Notes: generated by a model not told the origin, from the letters alone. Shown: positions 1-9,016, counted from the first letter of the stretch. The stretch: DNA of 58,584 bases from Oceanobacter sp. 1_MG-2023 (GCF_030689025.1 NZ_JAUYWA010000024.1:1-58584), one strand, 5' to 3'. Made by a program: numbers and translations.

Positions 1-25
1 CATCGTCAAGCTCTTAAACGAAATA

Positions 26-57
26 CCCCGTCCTGTTATGCAGGGCGGGGTTTTTTT
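26..57 (+). terminator. Rho-independent terminator of an upstream gene
   Basis: A 10-bp stem (one G-U pair) closes a TTATG loop and is followed directly by seven T. It ends transcription of a + strand gene lying before the window and separates it from leuA. Confidence 0.85.
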
Positions 58-147
58 ATGCCTGTGAGAAAGCAAGGACGGACGCTGAGAATAAATAACC
101 GGGGACTGAGCCGGTAACGGATACCGACGGTTGGGCTGTGCGGAAGG

Positions 148-166
148 TACGATAGCATCGTATAAT
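148..166 (+). promoter_or_regulatory. Probable leuA -10 box overlapped by a dyad
   Basis: A perfect TATAAT lies at 161-166, 35 bases before the leuA ATG. No convincing -35 box sits 16-18 bases upstream. A perfect inverted repeat, TACGAT-AGC-ATCGTA (148-162), overlaps the start of the -10 box, as an operator would. The weak -35 plus operator could mean activator or repressor control; this is inference. Confidence 0.45.
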
Positions 167-200
167 GATCCGTTACGTTGTACCTATTCGGGAGATTTCC

Positions 201-1751
201 ATGAGTCAGCCAGATCGTTTGGTCATATTTGATACTACTATGCGCGATGGCGAGCAGAGCCCCGGCGCGTCCATGACCAAAGAAGAAAAGGTCCGCATCG
301 GCAAAGCGCTGGAAAAAATGCGAGTGGATGTCATCGAAGCAGGTTTTGCGGCCGCCAGCCCAGGAGACTTTGCCTCAATTGAAGCGGTTGCCCAGGCCGT
401 GCGTGAAAGCACTGTTTGCAGCCTGGCCCGCGCGATAGATAACGATATTGAACGGGCTGCGGCTTCGCTACAAAAAGCAGAGCGTGCCCGTATCCACACG
501 TTTATTGCAACATCCCCCATTCATATGCAGTACAAGCTGCGTATGCAGCCTGACCAGGTGGTAGAGCAGGCCGTATATGCGGTGAAAAAAGCCCGTAATC
601 TGGTAGCTGATGTTGAGTTCTCCTGTGAAGATGCCGGGCGTTCCGAGATCGACTTTCTCTGCCGGATTATTGAGGCCGCCATTAATGCTGGTGCACGTAC
701 AATCAATATTCCAGACACGGTTGGTTATGCAATTCCTGAAGAATTCGGCGCTACCATCAAGACCTTGCTGCAGCGTATTCCCAACGCCGACAAGGCGATC
801 TTTTCCGTGCATTGTCACAACGACCTGGGTTTGGCGGTTGCCAACTCGTTGGCTGCAGTTGCCAATGGTGCTCGCCAGGTAGAGTGCACAATCAATGGTC
901 TGGGTGAGCGTGCAGGTAACGCGGCTCTGGAAGAAATCGTTATGGCGACCCGTACCCGTCAGGACCTGTTTAATATCACTACCGGTCTGGATACCAGCCA
1001 TATTGTACCGACTTCCCGTTTGGTCTCATCTATCACGGGTTTCCCGGTACAGCCGAACAAAGCCATTGTGGGCGCCAACGCATTTGCGCATGAGTCGGGC
1101 ATTCACCAGGATGGCGTTCTCAAGCATCGTGAAACCTATGAAATCATGAAAGCAGAAGACGTCGGTTGGGGTGCCAATAAAATGGTTATGGGCAAACATT
1201 CTGGCCGTGCCGCTTTCCGCAGTCGTCTTGAAGAACTGGGGATCAACTTTGATTCGGATGTGGCGTTTAATGAGGCCTTTGTCCGTTTTAAAGATCTGGC
1301 GGATAAAAAACACGAAATTTTCGACGAAGATTTACAAGCACTGGTAAGCGAAGCGGCAGCGGATGCTGCACCGGATATCTACAAACTGGTAACTCTGGAA
1401 AGCCGCTCCGCGACAGGTACTACGCCGGTTACGTCTCTGGTCGTCAGTCGGGAGGGTATTGAACACTCCAGTACCAGTGAAGGTTCTGGTCCAGTGGATG
1501 CTGCCTTGAAAGCCATTGAACAAGTGGTGGAGTCCGGGGCCAATTTGCTGTTGTACTCTGTGAATAATATTACCAAGGGCACAGATTCCCAGGGTGAAGT
1601 CACCGTTCGCCTGGAAAAAGGTGGCCGTATTGTTAATGGTAGCGGTGCCGATACCGATATCGTTGTCGCTTCGGCCAAGGCCTATATTCACGCACTGAAT
1701 TTGCTCTTCTCTGGACTGGATCGTCAACATCCGCAAACTGACGGTGTCTGA
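201..1751 (+). CDS. leuA: 2-isopropylmalate synthase
   Basis: Condenses acetyl-CoA with 2-oxoisovalerate, the first committed step of leucine synthesis, in the cytoplasm. The 516-residue length fits the family. The DRE-TIM barrel opens with the [10 protein letters not shown] catalytic motif (residues about 13-22) and carries the [10 protein letters not shown] metal-binding motif near residue 200. The [16 protein letters not shown] linker follows near 300, and the last ~140 residues form the allosteric leucine-binding domain. The start at 201 is chosen because GGGAG precedes it at the right distance; an in-frame ATG at 165 would add 12 residues and lies within the promoter region. Leucine feedback is known for the family. 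The next ORF begins five bases after the stop. Confidence 0.96.
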   Translation: MSQPDRLVIFDTTMRDGEQSPGASMTKEEKVRIGKALEKMRVDVIEAGFAAASPGDFASIEAVAQAVRESTVCSLARAIDNDIERAAASLQKAERARIHTFIATSPIHMQYKLRMQPDQVVEQAVYAVKKARNLVADVEFSCEDAGRSEIDFLCRIIEAAINAGARTINIPDTVGYAIPEEFGATIKTLLQRIPNADKAIFSVHCHNDLGLAVANSLAAVANGARQVECTINGLGERAGNAALEEIVMATRTRQDLFNITTGLDTSHIVPTSRLVSSITGFPVQPNKAIVGANAFAHESGIHQDGVLKHRETYEIMKAEDVGWGANKMVMGKHSGRAAFRSRLEELGINFDSDVAFNEAFVRFKDLADKKHEIFDEDLQALVSEAAADAAPDIYKLVTLESRSATGTTPVTSLVVSREGIEHSSTSEGSGPVDAALKAIEQVVESGANLLLYSVNNITKGTDSQGEVTVRLEKGGRIVNGSGADTDIVVASAKAYIHALNLLFSGLDRQHPQTDGV

Positions 1752-1756
1752 TTCTC

Positions 1757-2560
1757 ATGCGTGAAGCGGTACGCTGTCAGTATTTGAAAGCGATGGGGAT
1801 TCCGGTCTGGGTACCCAGAGATGAACTTCCCCATGCCGCTCCAAGTCAGTTATTGCCCTGGCTTGGTGAGCAACATGGCCCACATGGTAGTGAACTGCCA
1901 GTGGACCACTTGCCCAATTACCGGAATGCGGAAGATCACCCGGAAGGTGGGCACTTTGCTGCCGAACTGCTGGATCATCGCGGCAACACCTCGACACGTG
2001 TGGCGGTGGATGCTGCGGTCGTCAGTAATCGTGACTCTGTTGCGCCAGCAGCCACCGCTTTGACTGACTTGCCAACCTCTCCTCCTGATTCACTGGTTAA
2101 ACCAGAAACAGCGGTAGCTGAACCACTGGTAGTCGCTGATCTGACACCGCCTCGTTTTGAGTTACATTTTATCGCGACGGGTAATGGCACAATCTGGGTC
2201 TGTGACCGTCAGGAACAGCTTCCGGCGCTGCAAGCGTTTGCCTGGCAAGTAGGGATTGGCATGAAGTGGTCACCTGAGCAAGGCAGTCCGCTTTCTTTTC
2301 GCTGGCCCTTTATCGAACATGGCCAGGAAGACCAGAGCAGTGCGGTAGCTGAACAGGCATTACGGGCGCAATGGCAATTTTTTGTACATCATGGCGGCCG
2401 CCATGTTATTGGTTTTGGCAGTAATACCCGGCAGTGGCTGACGCGAATTCAGGTGCCTGGCTGTTATCAGGACGATGACGTCGTTACCGTGATGAGTTGT
2501 GCCGAACGGAAAAAACAATTGTGGTTGGCATTATTAAATCTGCCCATGGAGCAACAATGA
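1757..2560 (+). CDS. Uncharacterised protein, possibly a HolD (DNA polymerase III psi)-like subunit
   Basis: 267 residues with no secure family assignment. The N-terminus (RCQYLKAMGIPVWVPRDEL) resembles the start of HolD psi subunits, which begin with a short helix ending in a G-I-x-x-W motif. Residues about 75-125 are rich in Ala, Thr, Pro and Val and look like a flexible linker. A C-terminal globular part (about 130-262) follows, rich in Trp and Phe. The stop overlaps the rimI start (ATGA), and holD-rimI is the known order in E. coli, which supports the idea. At 267 residues it is about twice the length of E. coli psi, so the linker and extra domain would be an elaboration. An unrelated lineage-specific protein is also possible. 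Confidence 0.5.
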   Translation: MREAVRCQYLKAMGIPVWVPRDELPHAAPSQLLPWLGEQHGPHGSELPVDHLPNYRNAEDHPEGGHFAAELLDHRGNTSTRVAVDAAVVSNRDSVAPAATALTDLPTSPPDSLVKPETAVAEPLVVADLTPPRFELHFIATGNGTIWVCDRQEQLPALQAFAWQVGIGMKWSPEQGSPLSFRWPFIEHGQEDQSSAVAEQALRAQWQFFVHHGGRHVIGFGSNTRQWLTRIQVPGCYQDDDVVTVMSCAERKKQLWLALLNLPMEQQ

Positions 2561-3015
2561 ATAGTCATGGTGCCTGTCTTGTCTCAGCTGGCCCGGATGA
2601 TCTGGAAGCGGTTATGGCCATTGAGCAGCGTTGCCAGTCTCATCCCTGGAGTCGTGAGGTGATGTTACGCTACCTGAGTAAAGAGCATGTGGTGTGGCGA
2701 CTGGAGCTGGATGGCACCCTGATTGGTTTTGCCGTTGTTACTCAGATAGCGGGAGAGGCGGAGTTGCTGGATATCGCAATTGATCCTGACTATCAAGGGC
2801 GAGGCTTTGGCCAACAATTATTACAACAGTTGCTGGATGACGTTGGCAGCAAGGGGAATGAGCGCATGTTTCTGGAAGTACGTGCCAGCAATATGCCAGC
2901 AATTGCTGTTTATGAAAAACTGGGGTTCTGCCAGATTGGTGTTCGGCGCAATTATTATCCAGCCAAGATCGGGCGGGAAGATGCTCTGATGTATTGCCAG
3001 GAATTGTTCCAATAA
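2557..3015 (+). CDS. rimI: Ribosomal protein S18 alanine N-acetyltransferase
   Basis: GNAT-family enzyme that acetylates the N-terminal alanine of ribosomal protein S18 using acetyl-CoA. It has 152 residues, typical for RimI. The acetyl-CoA pyrophosphate loop is QGRGFG (residues 80-85). The family's catalytic Glu and Tyr fall in the segment EVRASNMPAIAVYEKLGF (about 108-125). The start overlaps the previous stop in ATGA, with GGAG eight bases upstream, so translation is probably coupled. An upstream in-frame start at 2497 would lie inside the previous gene and is rejected. Confidence 0.92.
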   Translation: MNSHGACLVSAGPDDLEAVMAIEQRCQSHPWSREVMLRYLSKEHVVWRLELDGTLIGFAVVTQIAGEAELLDIAIDPDYQGRGFGQQLLQQLLDDVGSKGNERMFLEVRASNMPAIAVYEKLGFCQIGVRRNYYPAKIGREDALMYCQELFQ

Positions 3016-3036
3016 TCGATAGCAGGAGCTATTACC

Positions 3037-3690
3037 ATGAGCCCGACTCTACCAGACTGGCTACTGGGGTTGATGTCATTGGTCAGCCTTGGACTGTTGG
3101 GCTGGAGTATTTATAGTTATCGTTGGTCAGCACTGATTGAGCATCGTCCAGCCCAGCACCTGTTTTTTGGCAGCGTACTGGTGATGGTTCTTTTCTGGCA
3201 GGCGAAAGCCGGTATTTTGCCAGGGTTGGGTTTTCATATACTGGCACTGACGTCTGTAACCCTGATGATGGGCTGGCGTCTGGCCTTGGTCGCAACGGCC
3301 ATGATGCAACTGGTGCTGGCCTTGTCTGGGCAATTTGAATGGCAGACACTGGGCTACCATTATCTGATTCAGACGGCTCTGCCCATTGGTTTTACCTATG
3401 GTTTTTATTCTCTGGTGTACCTGCGCCTGCCCCATAATCCATTTATTTATATTCTTGTCGCGGGTTTTCTCAATGCCGGAGTGACCCATGCTTTTCTGGA
3501 TCTTCTGCAAAGCGCCATTTATGCACTCAGTGGTACTTATACGGCGGATAAGATCTGGCATGACTACTTGCGCTATTTGCCATTGATGATGTTTCCGGAA
3601 GGAGTGGTGAATGGCATGTTTATTTCTGGCATGGTCGCTTTCCATACCGAATGGCTAAGTACCTTTAACGAAGAGTCTTATTTCAAATAG
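3037..3690 (+). CDS. CbiM/ECF-type integral membrane protein (COG3235-like)
   Basis: 217 residues with about six hydrophobic helices, starting at 9-25 and ending near 205. The pattern, including the GVTHAFLDL segment and the MMFPEGVVNG motif near the C-terminus, matches the predicted membrane proteins grouped with CbiM-like substrate-binding components of energy-coupling-factor transporters. That family is often assigned to cobalt/nickel uptake, but no CbiN, CbiO or CbiQ partner is nearby, so the substrate is unknown. AGGAG lies about ten bases before the ATG. It follows rimI by 21 bases and may share its transcript. Confidence 0.7.
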   Translation: MSPTLPDWLLGLMSLVSLGLLGWSIYSYRWSALIEHRPAQHLFFGSVLVMVLFWQAKAGILPGLGFHILALTSVTLMMGWRLALVATAMMQLVLALSGQFEWQTLGYHYLIQTALPIGFTYGFYSLVYLRLPHNPFIYILVAGFLNAGVTHAFLDLLQSAIYALSGTYTADKIWHDYLRYLPLMMFPEGVVNGMFISGMVAFHTEWLSTFNEESYFK

Positions 3691-4215
3691 ATGGTTGATG
3701 CACAGTCATCCCGAACCGTTCACCCCGCTGTGTAGGCAACCGTCCTCATTCCCGCACCTGATGGCTCGCCGAGCCAGAATCATTACAATTTTTGATGAAA
3801 TAATGACCAATTAATTACTAAACACTTGGTCTGAAAATTGTTCTATTTGTAATAAAAAAGTATGACTCGCGCCGCAATATTGAACCGTTATGGTGTACGG
3901 TAATTTTCCATATCCAATGGCTCGACCAGGATCCCAAGCGTTGTAACAGAGTAGATGACGCCAGGGTTTGGCCAGAAATTAGGCAGCTGTGTTGCTGCGG
4001 CCGAATGTTAATGCTGATTTCCCCTTGTTCTGTTTCTCGCTTTGTCGCTGCCTTGCACCGTCTGGTTGCCCCTTGATCTTGACCAGTCTTGGGCCAAGGC
4101 GAAGAAAAATCAGCAGGCTACTGGTATTCGGCATACTCAGAAGGTTCAGAGTGAATCAGCTGGCCTGGTTTCAGAAAGATTATCGCATCAAACAACCGAT
4201 ATTAGAGGCACATCT
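3691..4215. other. Gene-free 525-bp stretch
   Basis: No convincing gene is present. It contains a perfect hairpin TGGCTC-GCC-GAGCCA (3762-3776) with only a weak T-rich tail, possibly the end of the preceding operon. An AT-rich segment (about 3780-3870) follows, likely to hold the promoter of the next gene, although no clean -35/-10 pair could be chosen. Confidence 0.5.
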
Positions 4216-4971
4216 ATGATTGGACAAAACCGGATGGGGATAGTCGCAGGGATCATACTCTCGGTATTTTCTTGTGTAGCGCCAGCCGCTGAAAAAATCA
4301 CCTTACTTACAGAACAGTATCCGCCCTATAACATGAGCATGACGATGCAGGGGTATGCCCATAAATCCGAAGACATTGGTGGTTTATGCACCGACATCAT
4401 ACGAGCCACTTTTGCCAAGGCGGGTATTGAATACCGCATGAAGCTGCGTAACTGGAGCTATGGTATGGATCGTGTCCAGCGTCGCGTTAACCACGGTTTG
4501 TTCTGTACGGTACGTACCGAAGAGCGGGAGTCGGTATTCAAGTGGGTCGGCCCGATTACGACCATGAAGGTCGCATTGATGGCGAAAGGGGATTCGGGCA
4601 TCAAGCTGAATCGGCTGTCGGATGCCCGACGATATACGATTGGCGGTTATAAGGGAGATGCGTTTACCGGCCAAATGGTTTCTGAAGGCATGAATGTATC
4701 CATTGCCAGCGATGACATGGCCAATCCGTTGCGCTTGCAGAATGGCTCGATTGATTTGTGGGTAACCGATGTGTTGGCTGGTCCCTACAAGGCTTCCGAA
4801 GCTGGGGATCTGGATGAATTAAAGATAGCGCTGGAATTAAAATCGTCCCCTGTGTACTTGGCGTTTAATACCGAGACAGACGACGAGATTCTCCAGAGCC
4901 TGCAAAATGCCCTTGGCAGCTTAAAGGAAGACGGCACCATTACCGCACTGGAACATCAGTACGGCCTCTGA
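4216..4971 (+). CDS. Periplasmic solute-binding protein, family 3 type
   Basis: 251 residues. A signal peptide (residues 1 to about 25) has a hydrophobic core and an APAA-EK cleavage-like site. The mature part begins with ITLLTEQYPPYN, the usual opening of bacterial extracellular solute-binding proteins family 3. The rest keeps the two-lobe pattern: a central hinge after VALMAKGD and a C-terminal ILQSLQNALGSLKEDGTI segment. Such proteins normally deliver amino acids to an ABC permease, but no permease or ATPase gene is nearby, so it may serve a distant transporter or act as a sensor component. The ATG at 4216 is preceded by AGAGG; 4234 is an alternative. Confidence 0.8.
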   Translation: MIGQNRMGIVAGIILSVFSCVAPAAEKITLLTEQYPPYNMSMTMQGYAHKSEDIGGLCTDIIRATFAKAGIEYRMKLRNWSYGMDRVQRRVNHGLFCTVRTEERESVFKWVGPITTMKVALMAKGDSGIKLNRLSDARRYTIGGYKGDAFTGQMVSEGMNVSIASDDMANPLRLQNGSIDLWVTDVLAGPYKASEAGDLDELKIALELKSSPVYLAFNTETDDEILQSLQNALGSLKEDGTITALEHQYGL

Positions 4972-4983
4972 AATTGACCATCT

Positions 4984-5001
4984 CCCCAGGATTACCTGGG
5001 G
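4984..5001. terminator. Hairpin between convergent genes
   Basis: A perfect stem CCCCAGG-ATTA-CCTGGGG lies in the 20-base gap between the solute-binding protein gene and regA, reaching into the regA stop codon. It could act as a shared terminator, although the T-run on either strand is poor. Confidence 0.4.
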
Positions 5002-5543
5002 GCGTACTTCTGTAATTTTCGCTGTAGTGTGCGGCGGTGCATATTCAATGCCCTGGCGGTTGCGGATACATTGCCGTCATGTTCATTCAGCACTCGCTGG
5101 ATGTGCTCCCACTCTAATTGATCCACTGACATCACCTGTGCCGGTTCGCTGCAGCTATCGACTGGATGGGAGCTGTTGTTGTCTTTGAAGGCAGCGACCA
5201 GCTCTTGCAGGGTAACGGGCTTGTGCAGGTAATTGTGTGCACCCAATTTGATGGCTTCTACCGCTGTCGCGATACTGGCATAACCGGTGAGCATAACGAT
5301 GGTCAGCTCTGGCTGTTGTTGCAGTAATCGGGGAATCAGGGTCAGGCCGGATTCTTGCTCCATCCGTAAATCCAGAGTCGCCCATTGTGGCTGGAAACTG
5401 GTTTGAGCGGCCAGTGCTTCATTGCTGTTGTGTGCCGGTCGGGCGCTGAATCCCTGTCGCTCCAGACTGCGGCACAAGACCTGGCTGAAATGCAGATCAT
5501 CGTCAATCACCAGTATGCGAGGAAGAGACTGGGTCGAGGTCAT
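4992..5543 (-). CDS. regA: Response regulator of the RegA/PrrA/RoxR family
   Basis: 183 residues. The receiver domain (about 8-125) has the acidic pair in VIDDD, the phospho-acceptor Asp in ATLDLRM, the Thr in MLTGYAS and the Lys in LHKPV. A Fis-type helix-turn-helix forms the C-terminus: NVSATARALNMHRRTLQRKL. This short REC-plus-Fis architecture is the RegA/PrrA/ActR/RoxR family, which controls respiration, electron-sink and redox-responsive genes. The start at 5543 has GGAG upstream and overlaps the stop of the kinase gene (ATGA), so the two are translationally coupled. A longer start at 5588 is rejected. Confidence 0.9.
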   Translation of the reverse strand: MTSTQSLPRILVIDDDLHFSQVLCRSLERQGFSARPAHNSNEALAAQTSFQPQWATLDLRMEQESGLTLIPRLLQQQPELTIVMLTGYASIATAVEAIKLGAHNYLHKPVTLQELVAAFKDNNSSHPVDSCSEPAQVMSVDQLEWEHIQRVLNEHDGNVSATARALNMHRRTLQRKLQKYAPR

Positions 5544-6793
5544 GATTGTGGCTCCGGTAAAAAGGAAATCGGCAAGCTGAGCGTGCAACGGCTGCCACCG
5601 TCAGGCAGGGCTTGTAGTTCAATATTGCCGCCAAATTGCTCAACGCTGGCGTTACTGAGGTACAGGCCAATCCCCAGCCCGGTCTGCTTGCTGCTGTTGT
5701 ATGGTGAGTAACGGCTCAGGGAAGCGGCGGCATGGGGATCAGGCTGGATAATATCTAGCATCCAATAACCTTGTTGTTCCCTGGCCTGGAGTTCGATGGG
5801 TTGTTGGCCTGCTTCGGCAGCATTGTTCAGCAGGTTTAATAACGCCTGGTCCAGCAGTGGGGAGGTATGAATCAGCGCCGAGCCATGGTGTTCAAATGGC
5901 TGCCATACCGCGTTGGGCTGGCTTAGTTGCCAGCGCTGTAGCTGGCTTTCGAGCCAGTCGCTGGCGAGTTGTTGTCGTGCATCACGGGCTTCACGTCCCT
6001 GTCGAGCCAGTTCCTGTAACGAATGCTGGCAACGATTCACCTGCTCCCGCAGCAAGGACAGATCCGGTTCGATTTCTGCTGCGGTCTGGCTATCGATCAG
6101 GTCGTCGAGCAGCATTCCCATGGTCATCAATGGCGTGCCCATTTCGTGAGCAGTACCGGCAGCCAGTGTACCGATCCCCACCAGCTGTTCGTTTTTGAGC
6201 TGTTGCTCCCGCAGTTGCTGGATTTCCTGCTGCTGGCGCTGGCGGGTTCGGATCAGTTGTGGAATCAGCGTCACCAGAATCAGCGCACTGAGCACAAAGG
6301 TGAGCCACATCCCCGACAAGTGCCAGTCGACCAGCGATACGCTGCTCATCGCGTGACCATGGTGCAATAACAACGGCTGATACCAGATACTGAGCAAACT
6401 GTAGTCGGCGACACATAATGCTGTCATCCAAATGGCCAGTATCCAGGGTAAGCCATAACTGGCGAGCACCAGCAGTACCAGAAAGTAAGAAATGAGCGGA
6501 TTGGTGGCGCCACCGGTAAAAAACAGCAGTCCGGTAAATAACTGACACTCCAGTGACAGGTGTAAAAACAGTTGCCAGTCCTGGATGGCCCCTTGAGTGA
6601 CTTGCCACTGACTGAAGACCTGCAGCGGTAAATACAGCGCCAGCAGTACCCAGGCAGCCTCCAGATTGGCGACACCTTGAGAGTGCAGATAACTCAGAAA
6701 TAACAGCCATACCGTTGCGATGGCCAGCTGCAGCAGGGCCAGTCGCTGCAGTACCTGATTAAGTCCGGAAGAGGGAGAAGCCAGCGAGCGCAT
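5540..6793 (-). CDS. regB: Redox-sensing histidine kinase of the RegB/PrrB/RoxS family
   Basis: 417 residues from the ATG; a TTG six codons upstream is possible. The N-terminal half has about six membrane helices and contains GGATNPL, which matches the family's GGxxNPF ubiquinone-binding motif except that the last residue is Leu. The phospho-accepting His lies in AHEMGTP (about residue 216). A Cys in EQVNRCQ lies 39 residues after it, at the place of the redox-active Cys known in RegB. The ATPase domain follows, with LLNLLNNAAEAG (N box) and GLGIGLYLS (G box). It is the partner of the overlapping regA. It probably reads quinone pool or redox state and signals through RegA. Confidence 0.88.
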   Translation of the reverse strand: MRSLASPSSGLNQVLQRLALLQLAIATVWLLFLSYLHSQGVANLEAAWVLLALYLPLQVFSQWQVTQGAIQDWQLFLHLSLECQLFTGLLFFTGGATNPLISYFLVLLVLASYGLPWILAIWMTALCVADYSLLSIWYQPLLLHHGHAMSSVSLVDWHLSGMWLTFVLSALILVTLIPQLIRTRQRQQQEIQQLREQQLKNEQLVGIGTLAAGTAHEMGTPLMTMGMLLDDLIDSQTAAEIEPDLSLLREQVNRCQHSLQELARQGREARDARQQLASDWLESQLQRWQLSQPNAVWQPFEHHGSALIHTSPLLDQALLNLLNNAAEAGQQPIELQAREQQGYWMLDIIQPDPHAAASLSRYSPYNSSKQTGLGIGLYLSNASVEQFGGNIELQALPDGGSRCTLSLPISFLPEPQS

Positions 6794-6971
6794 GAATAAA
6801 GCGGTGTCCAAGGGTTATCGGCCGTCAGTATAAGGGATTCTGTCTGGCTTGATTCTACCCGGGATGATCTGCCCTGCGTTATTTGGTCGCAGTGTATATG
6901 AATGGCCATGCGCCTATCGAGGTGTCTGCACCCATCATTATCCCGCAATTGGCACAATCATCTGCCTTCGT

Positions 6972-7000
6972 TTGCGAGTACAGTGCGTCTCTATTTTAGA
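6972..7000 (+). promoter_or_regulatory. Possible promoter of the DMT transporter
   Basis: TTGCGA and TTTAGA are separated by 17 bases, 39 bases before the ATG. The match to the sigma70 consensus is moderate. Confidence 0.35.
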
Positions 7001-7038
7001 TTTGTGTACAACAGAGTGTGGTATTTGGAGTTTTTGTG

Positions 7039-7941
7039 ATGAATAAAGTGGGATCCGTCAAGGCTGATCTGGCCTTGGTGTTGGTGACTTTGCTGGCTGC
7101 CGCTGGCTGGATTTTTTCCAAGGAAGCCTTGGCGGGCATGGCTCCACTGGCGTTTATTTTTATCCGTTTTGTCAGTGCCGGGATGATCGTGGGACTGGTG
7201 GGCAGCCAGGATATTCGTGCCATGAGTTCATCAGACTGGCTGCGGGCTTTACGCTCTGGGGCCTGCTTTGGCATGGCGATCGCTTTCTGGATCATGGGAT
7301 TACAGAATGGTCAGCACATGGGAGTCGGGGCCTTTCTGACCTGTCTCGGGGTGGTGATGGTGCCGCTGGTGGTGTTGCTGTTTGGCGATCGCCCGCCGTC
7401 GACTACCTGGGTATCGTTGCCGCTGGCGGCAACCGGGCTGGGGTGTTTGTCACTGGATGGAAACTTTGTGTTTGGCCTTGGTGAATTTTGTTATCTGGCG
7501 GCGGCCTGCATGTTTTCTCTGACATTTGTCCTGACCAGTCGGGCGGCGGCCACAATTCCTGCGATTGCCCTGACATCGGTGCAGTTGACCATGGTGGGAT
7601 TGGTTGCGCTGCCGTTGTCGCTGATCCTGGAAGAATGGCAACTGCCGCAGACCGTTGATATCTGGCTATGGGTGTTAGCCAGTACATTGATTGCGACATG
7701 TGTGCGATTTTTTCTGCAGACCTGGGCGCAGGGTAAGACCGCATCCAGCTCCGCAGCCCTGATTATGGTACTGGAGCCGGTCTGGACAGCATTTCTGGCG
7801 GCTTTCTGGTTTGCCGAACGTATGTCGCCGATACAAATGTTGGGCTGCGGGCTGATTTTCACGGCCTTGCTGGTGAGTCGGTGGCGTTACCTTATCCAGA
7901 TGGCCAAAAAGCTGGTACCTGTCAGAGCGGGTTGTGAGTGA
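7039..7941 (+). CDS. DMT-superfamily transporter with two EamA domains
   Basis: 300 residues with ten predicted membrane helices in two repeats of about 140 residues, the EamA/RhaT layout. Visible landmarks are the first helix LVLVTLLAAAGWIFSKEALAG, the mid-protein GLGCLSLDG, and the second-half ALIMVLEPVWTAFLAAFWFAE, where EP is the conserved helix-breaking pair. Most such proteins export amino acids or other small metabolites; the substrate cannot be read from the sequence. The ATG at 7039 has GGAG eight bases upstream; an in-frame GTG at 7018 has none. It is transcribed divergently from the regBA pair. Confidence 0.85.
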   Translation: MNKVGSVKADLALVLVTLLAAAGWIFSKEALAGMAPLAFIFIRFVSAGMIVGLVGSQDIRAMSSSDWLRALRSGACFGMAIAFWIMGLQNGQHMGVGAFLTCLGVVMVPLVVLLFGDRPPSTTWVSLPLAATGLGCLSLDGNFVFGLGEFCYLAAACMFSLTFVLTSRAAATIPAIALTSVQLTMVGLVALPLSLILEEWQLPQTVDIWLWVLASTLIATCVRFFLQTWAQGKTASSSAALIMVLEPVWTAFLAAFWFAERMSPIQMLGCGLIFTALLVSRWRYLIQMAKKLVPVRAGCE

Positions 7942-8125
7942 CCGACTCTGTGCTCCAGGCATGATTTCAGCGGGTGACGGCGGGCGATCTGGCAGGGTGT
8001 GGGTGAACCAACCGTAAACTCCCTGATATCATACTGTCGCCATGACGCCGTGGCATTCGCACCGTTGTGCCAGGATAACCTCGATTGGCCAACAACAGAG
8101 AATAGATAGCAAGGGATGTCGACCG

Positions 8126-9016
8126 ATGCAGTCAGAAGCCAATACCGTCCGGGATCACGCAAAGCAGTTTTTCAGGTTGGGCCGCCGGTGCCTGGATGGT
8201 TTGATCGTTGTGAGTCTGGCGAGTGTTGTGTCCGTCAGTCAGGCTGATGTAAAAGCAGCGTCCGCTGCGGATTTTGCCACCGTGCTGGCCAGTGATGTGC
8301 GTCAGCATGATCGCCCGCGGGATGCCTTTCGTCATCCTGCCGAGACGCTGGCTTTTTTTGATCTACAAGCCGATATGACGGTTGTGGAAATATGGCCCGG
8401 TGGTGGCTGGTATGCCGATATTCTGGGGCCATTTCTGGCTCAGCAAGGACAGTATTATGCGGCGCATTTTGATCCGGATTCCCCGGTGGGCTATTTTCGC
8501 AACAGCCGGGAGCGATTTGAGGCCAAAATGGCCAGCCAGCCGGGGGCATTTGGCAGCACAACCCTGACGGTCTTTGCCCCGGGCAGTGACCACGCCATTG
8601 CACCCGATGGCAGCGCTGATCGGGTGCTGAGTTTCCGGAATGTACACAACTGGTATATGCGGGGTGGTGATAAACAGGTAGTGGCGGCTTTCGAGACGTT
8701 TTATCGGGCGCTGAAACCCGGTGGTATTCTGGGAGTTGTCGAGCATCGATTGGCTGCCGACCGGCCACTGGCTGATCAGCAGAGCAGCGGCTATATGAAC
8801 CAGGCGTATGTAATTCGTATGGCGCAACAGGTTGGCTTTACACTGGCTGCCAGCAGCGAAGTCAACGCCAATCCGGCCGATACGACCCGTCACCCCAGAG
8901 GTGTCTGGACCTTGCCACCGTCATACCGGCTGGGTGATCAGGATCGCGACCGTTATCAGGAGATAGGGGAAAGCGACCGCATGACACTGAAATTTATCAA
9001 ACCGGTACTGCGTTAG
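8126..9016 (+). CDS. Secreted methyltransferase-fold protein (COG4798-like)
   Basis: 296 residues. Residues about 20-43 form a signal sequence or membrane anchor after a basic stretch (RLGRRC), ending near SVSQAD. The rest follows a class I SAM-methyltransferase order: motif I VVEIWPGGGWYADIL, an acidic motif where HFDPDSP follows YYAA, then RALKPGGILGVVEH as the post-motif strand. These match a family of predicted methyltransferases that often carry a signal peptide. SAM is not expected in the periplasm, so catalytic activity there is doubtful and the fold may be reused. The start at 8126 has AAGGGA upstream; 8042 would place 28 residues before the signal peptide. Confidence 0.72.
   Translation: MQSEANTVRDHAKQFFRLGRRCLDGLIVVSLASVVSVSQADVKAASAADFATVLASDVRQHDRPRDAFRHPAETLAFFDLQADMTVVEIWPGGGWYADILGPFLAQQGQYYAAHFDPDSPVGYFRNSRERFEAKMASQPGAFGSTTLTVFAPGSDHAIAPDGSADRVLSFRNVHNWYMRGGDKQVVAAFETFYRALKPGGILGVVEHRLAADRPLADQQSSGYMNQAYVIRMAQQVGFTLAASSEVNANPADTTRHPRGVWTLPPSYRLGDQDRDRYQEIGESDRMTLKFIKPVLR

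Noticed and set aside
165..200. Longer leuA from the ATG at 165
   Set aside because: It overlaps the -10 box and has no Shine-Dalgarno; 201 has GGGAG.
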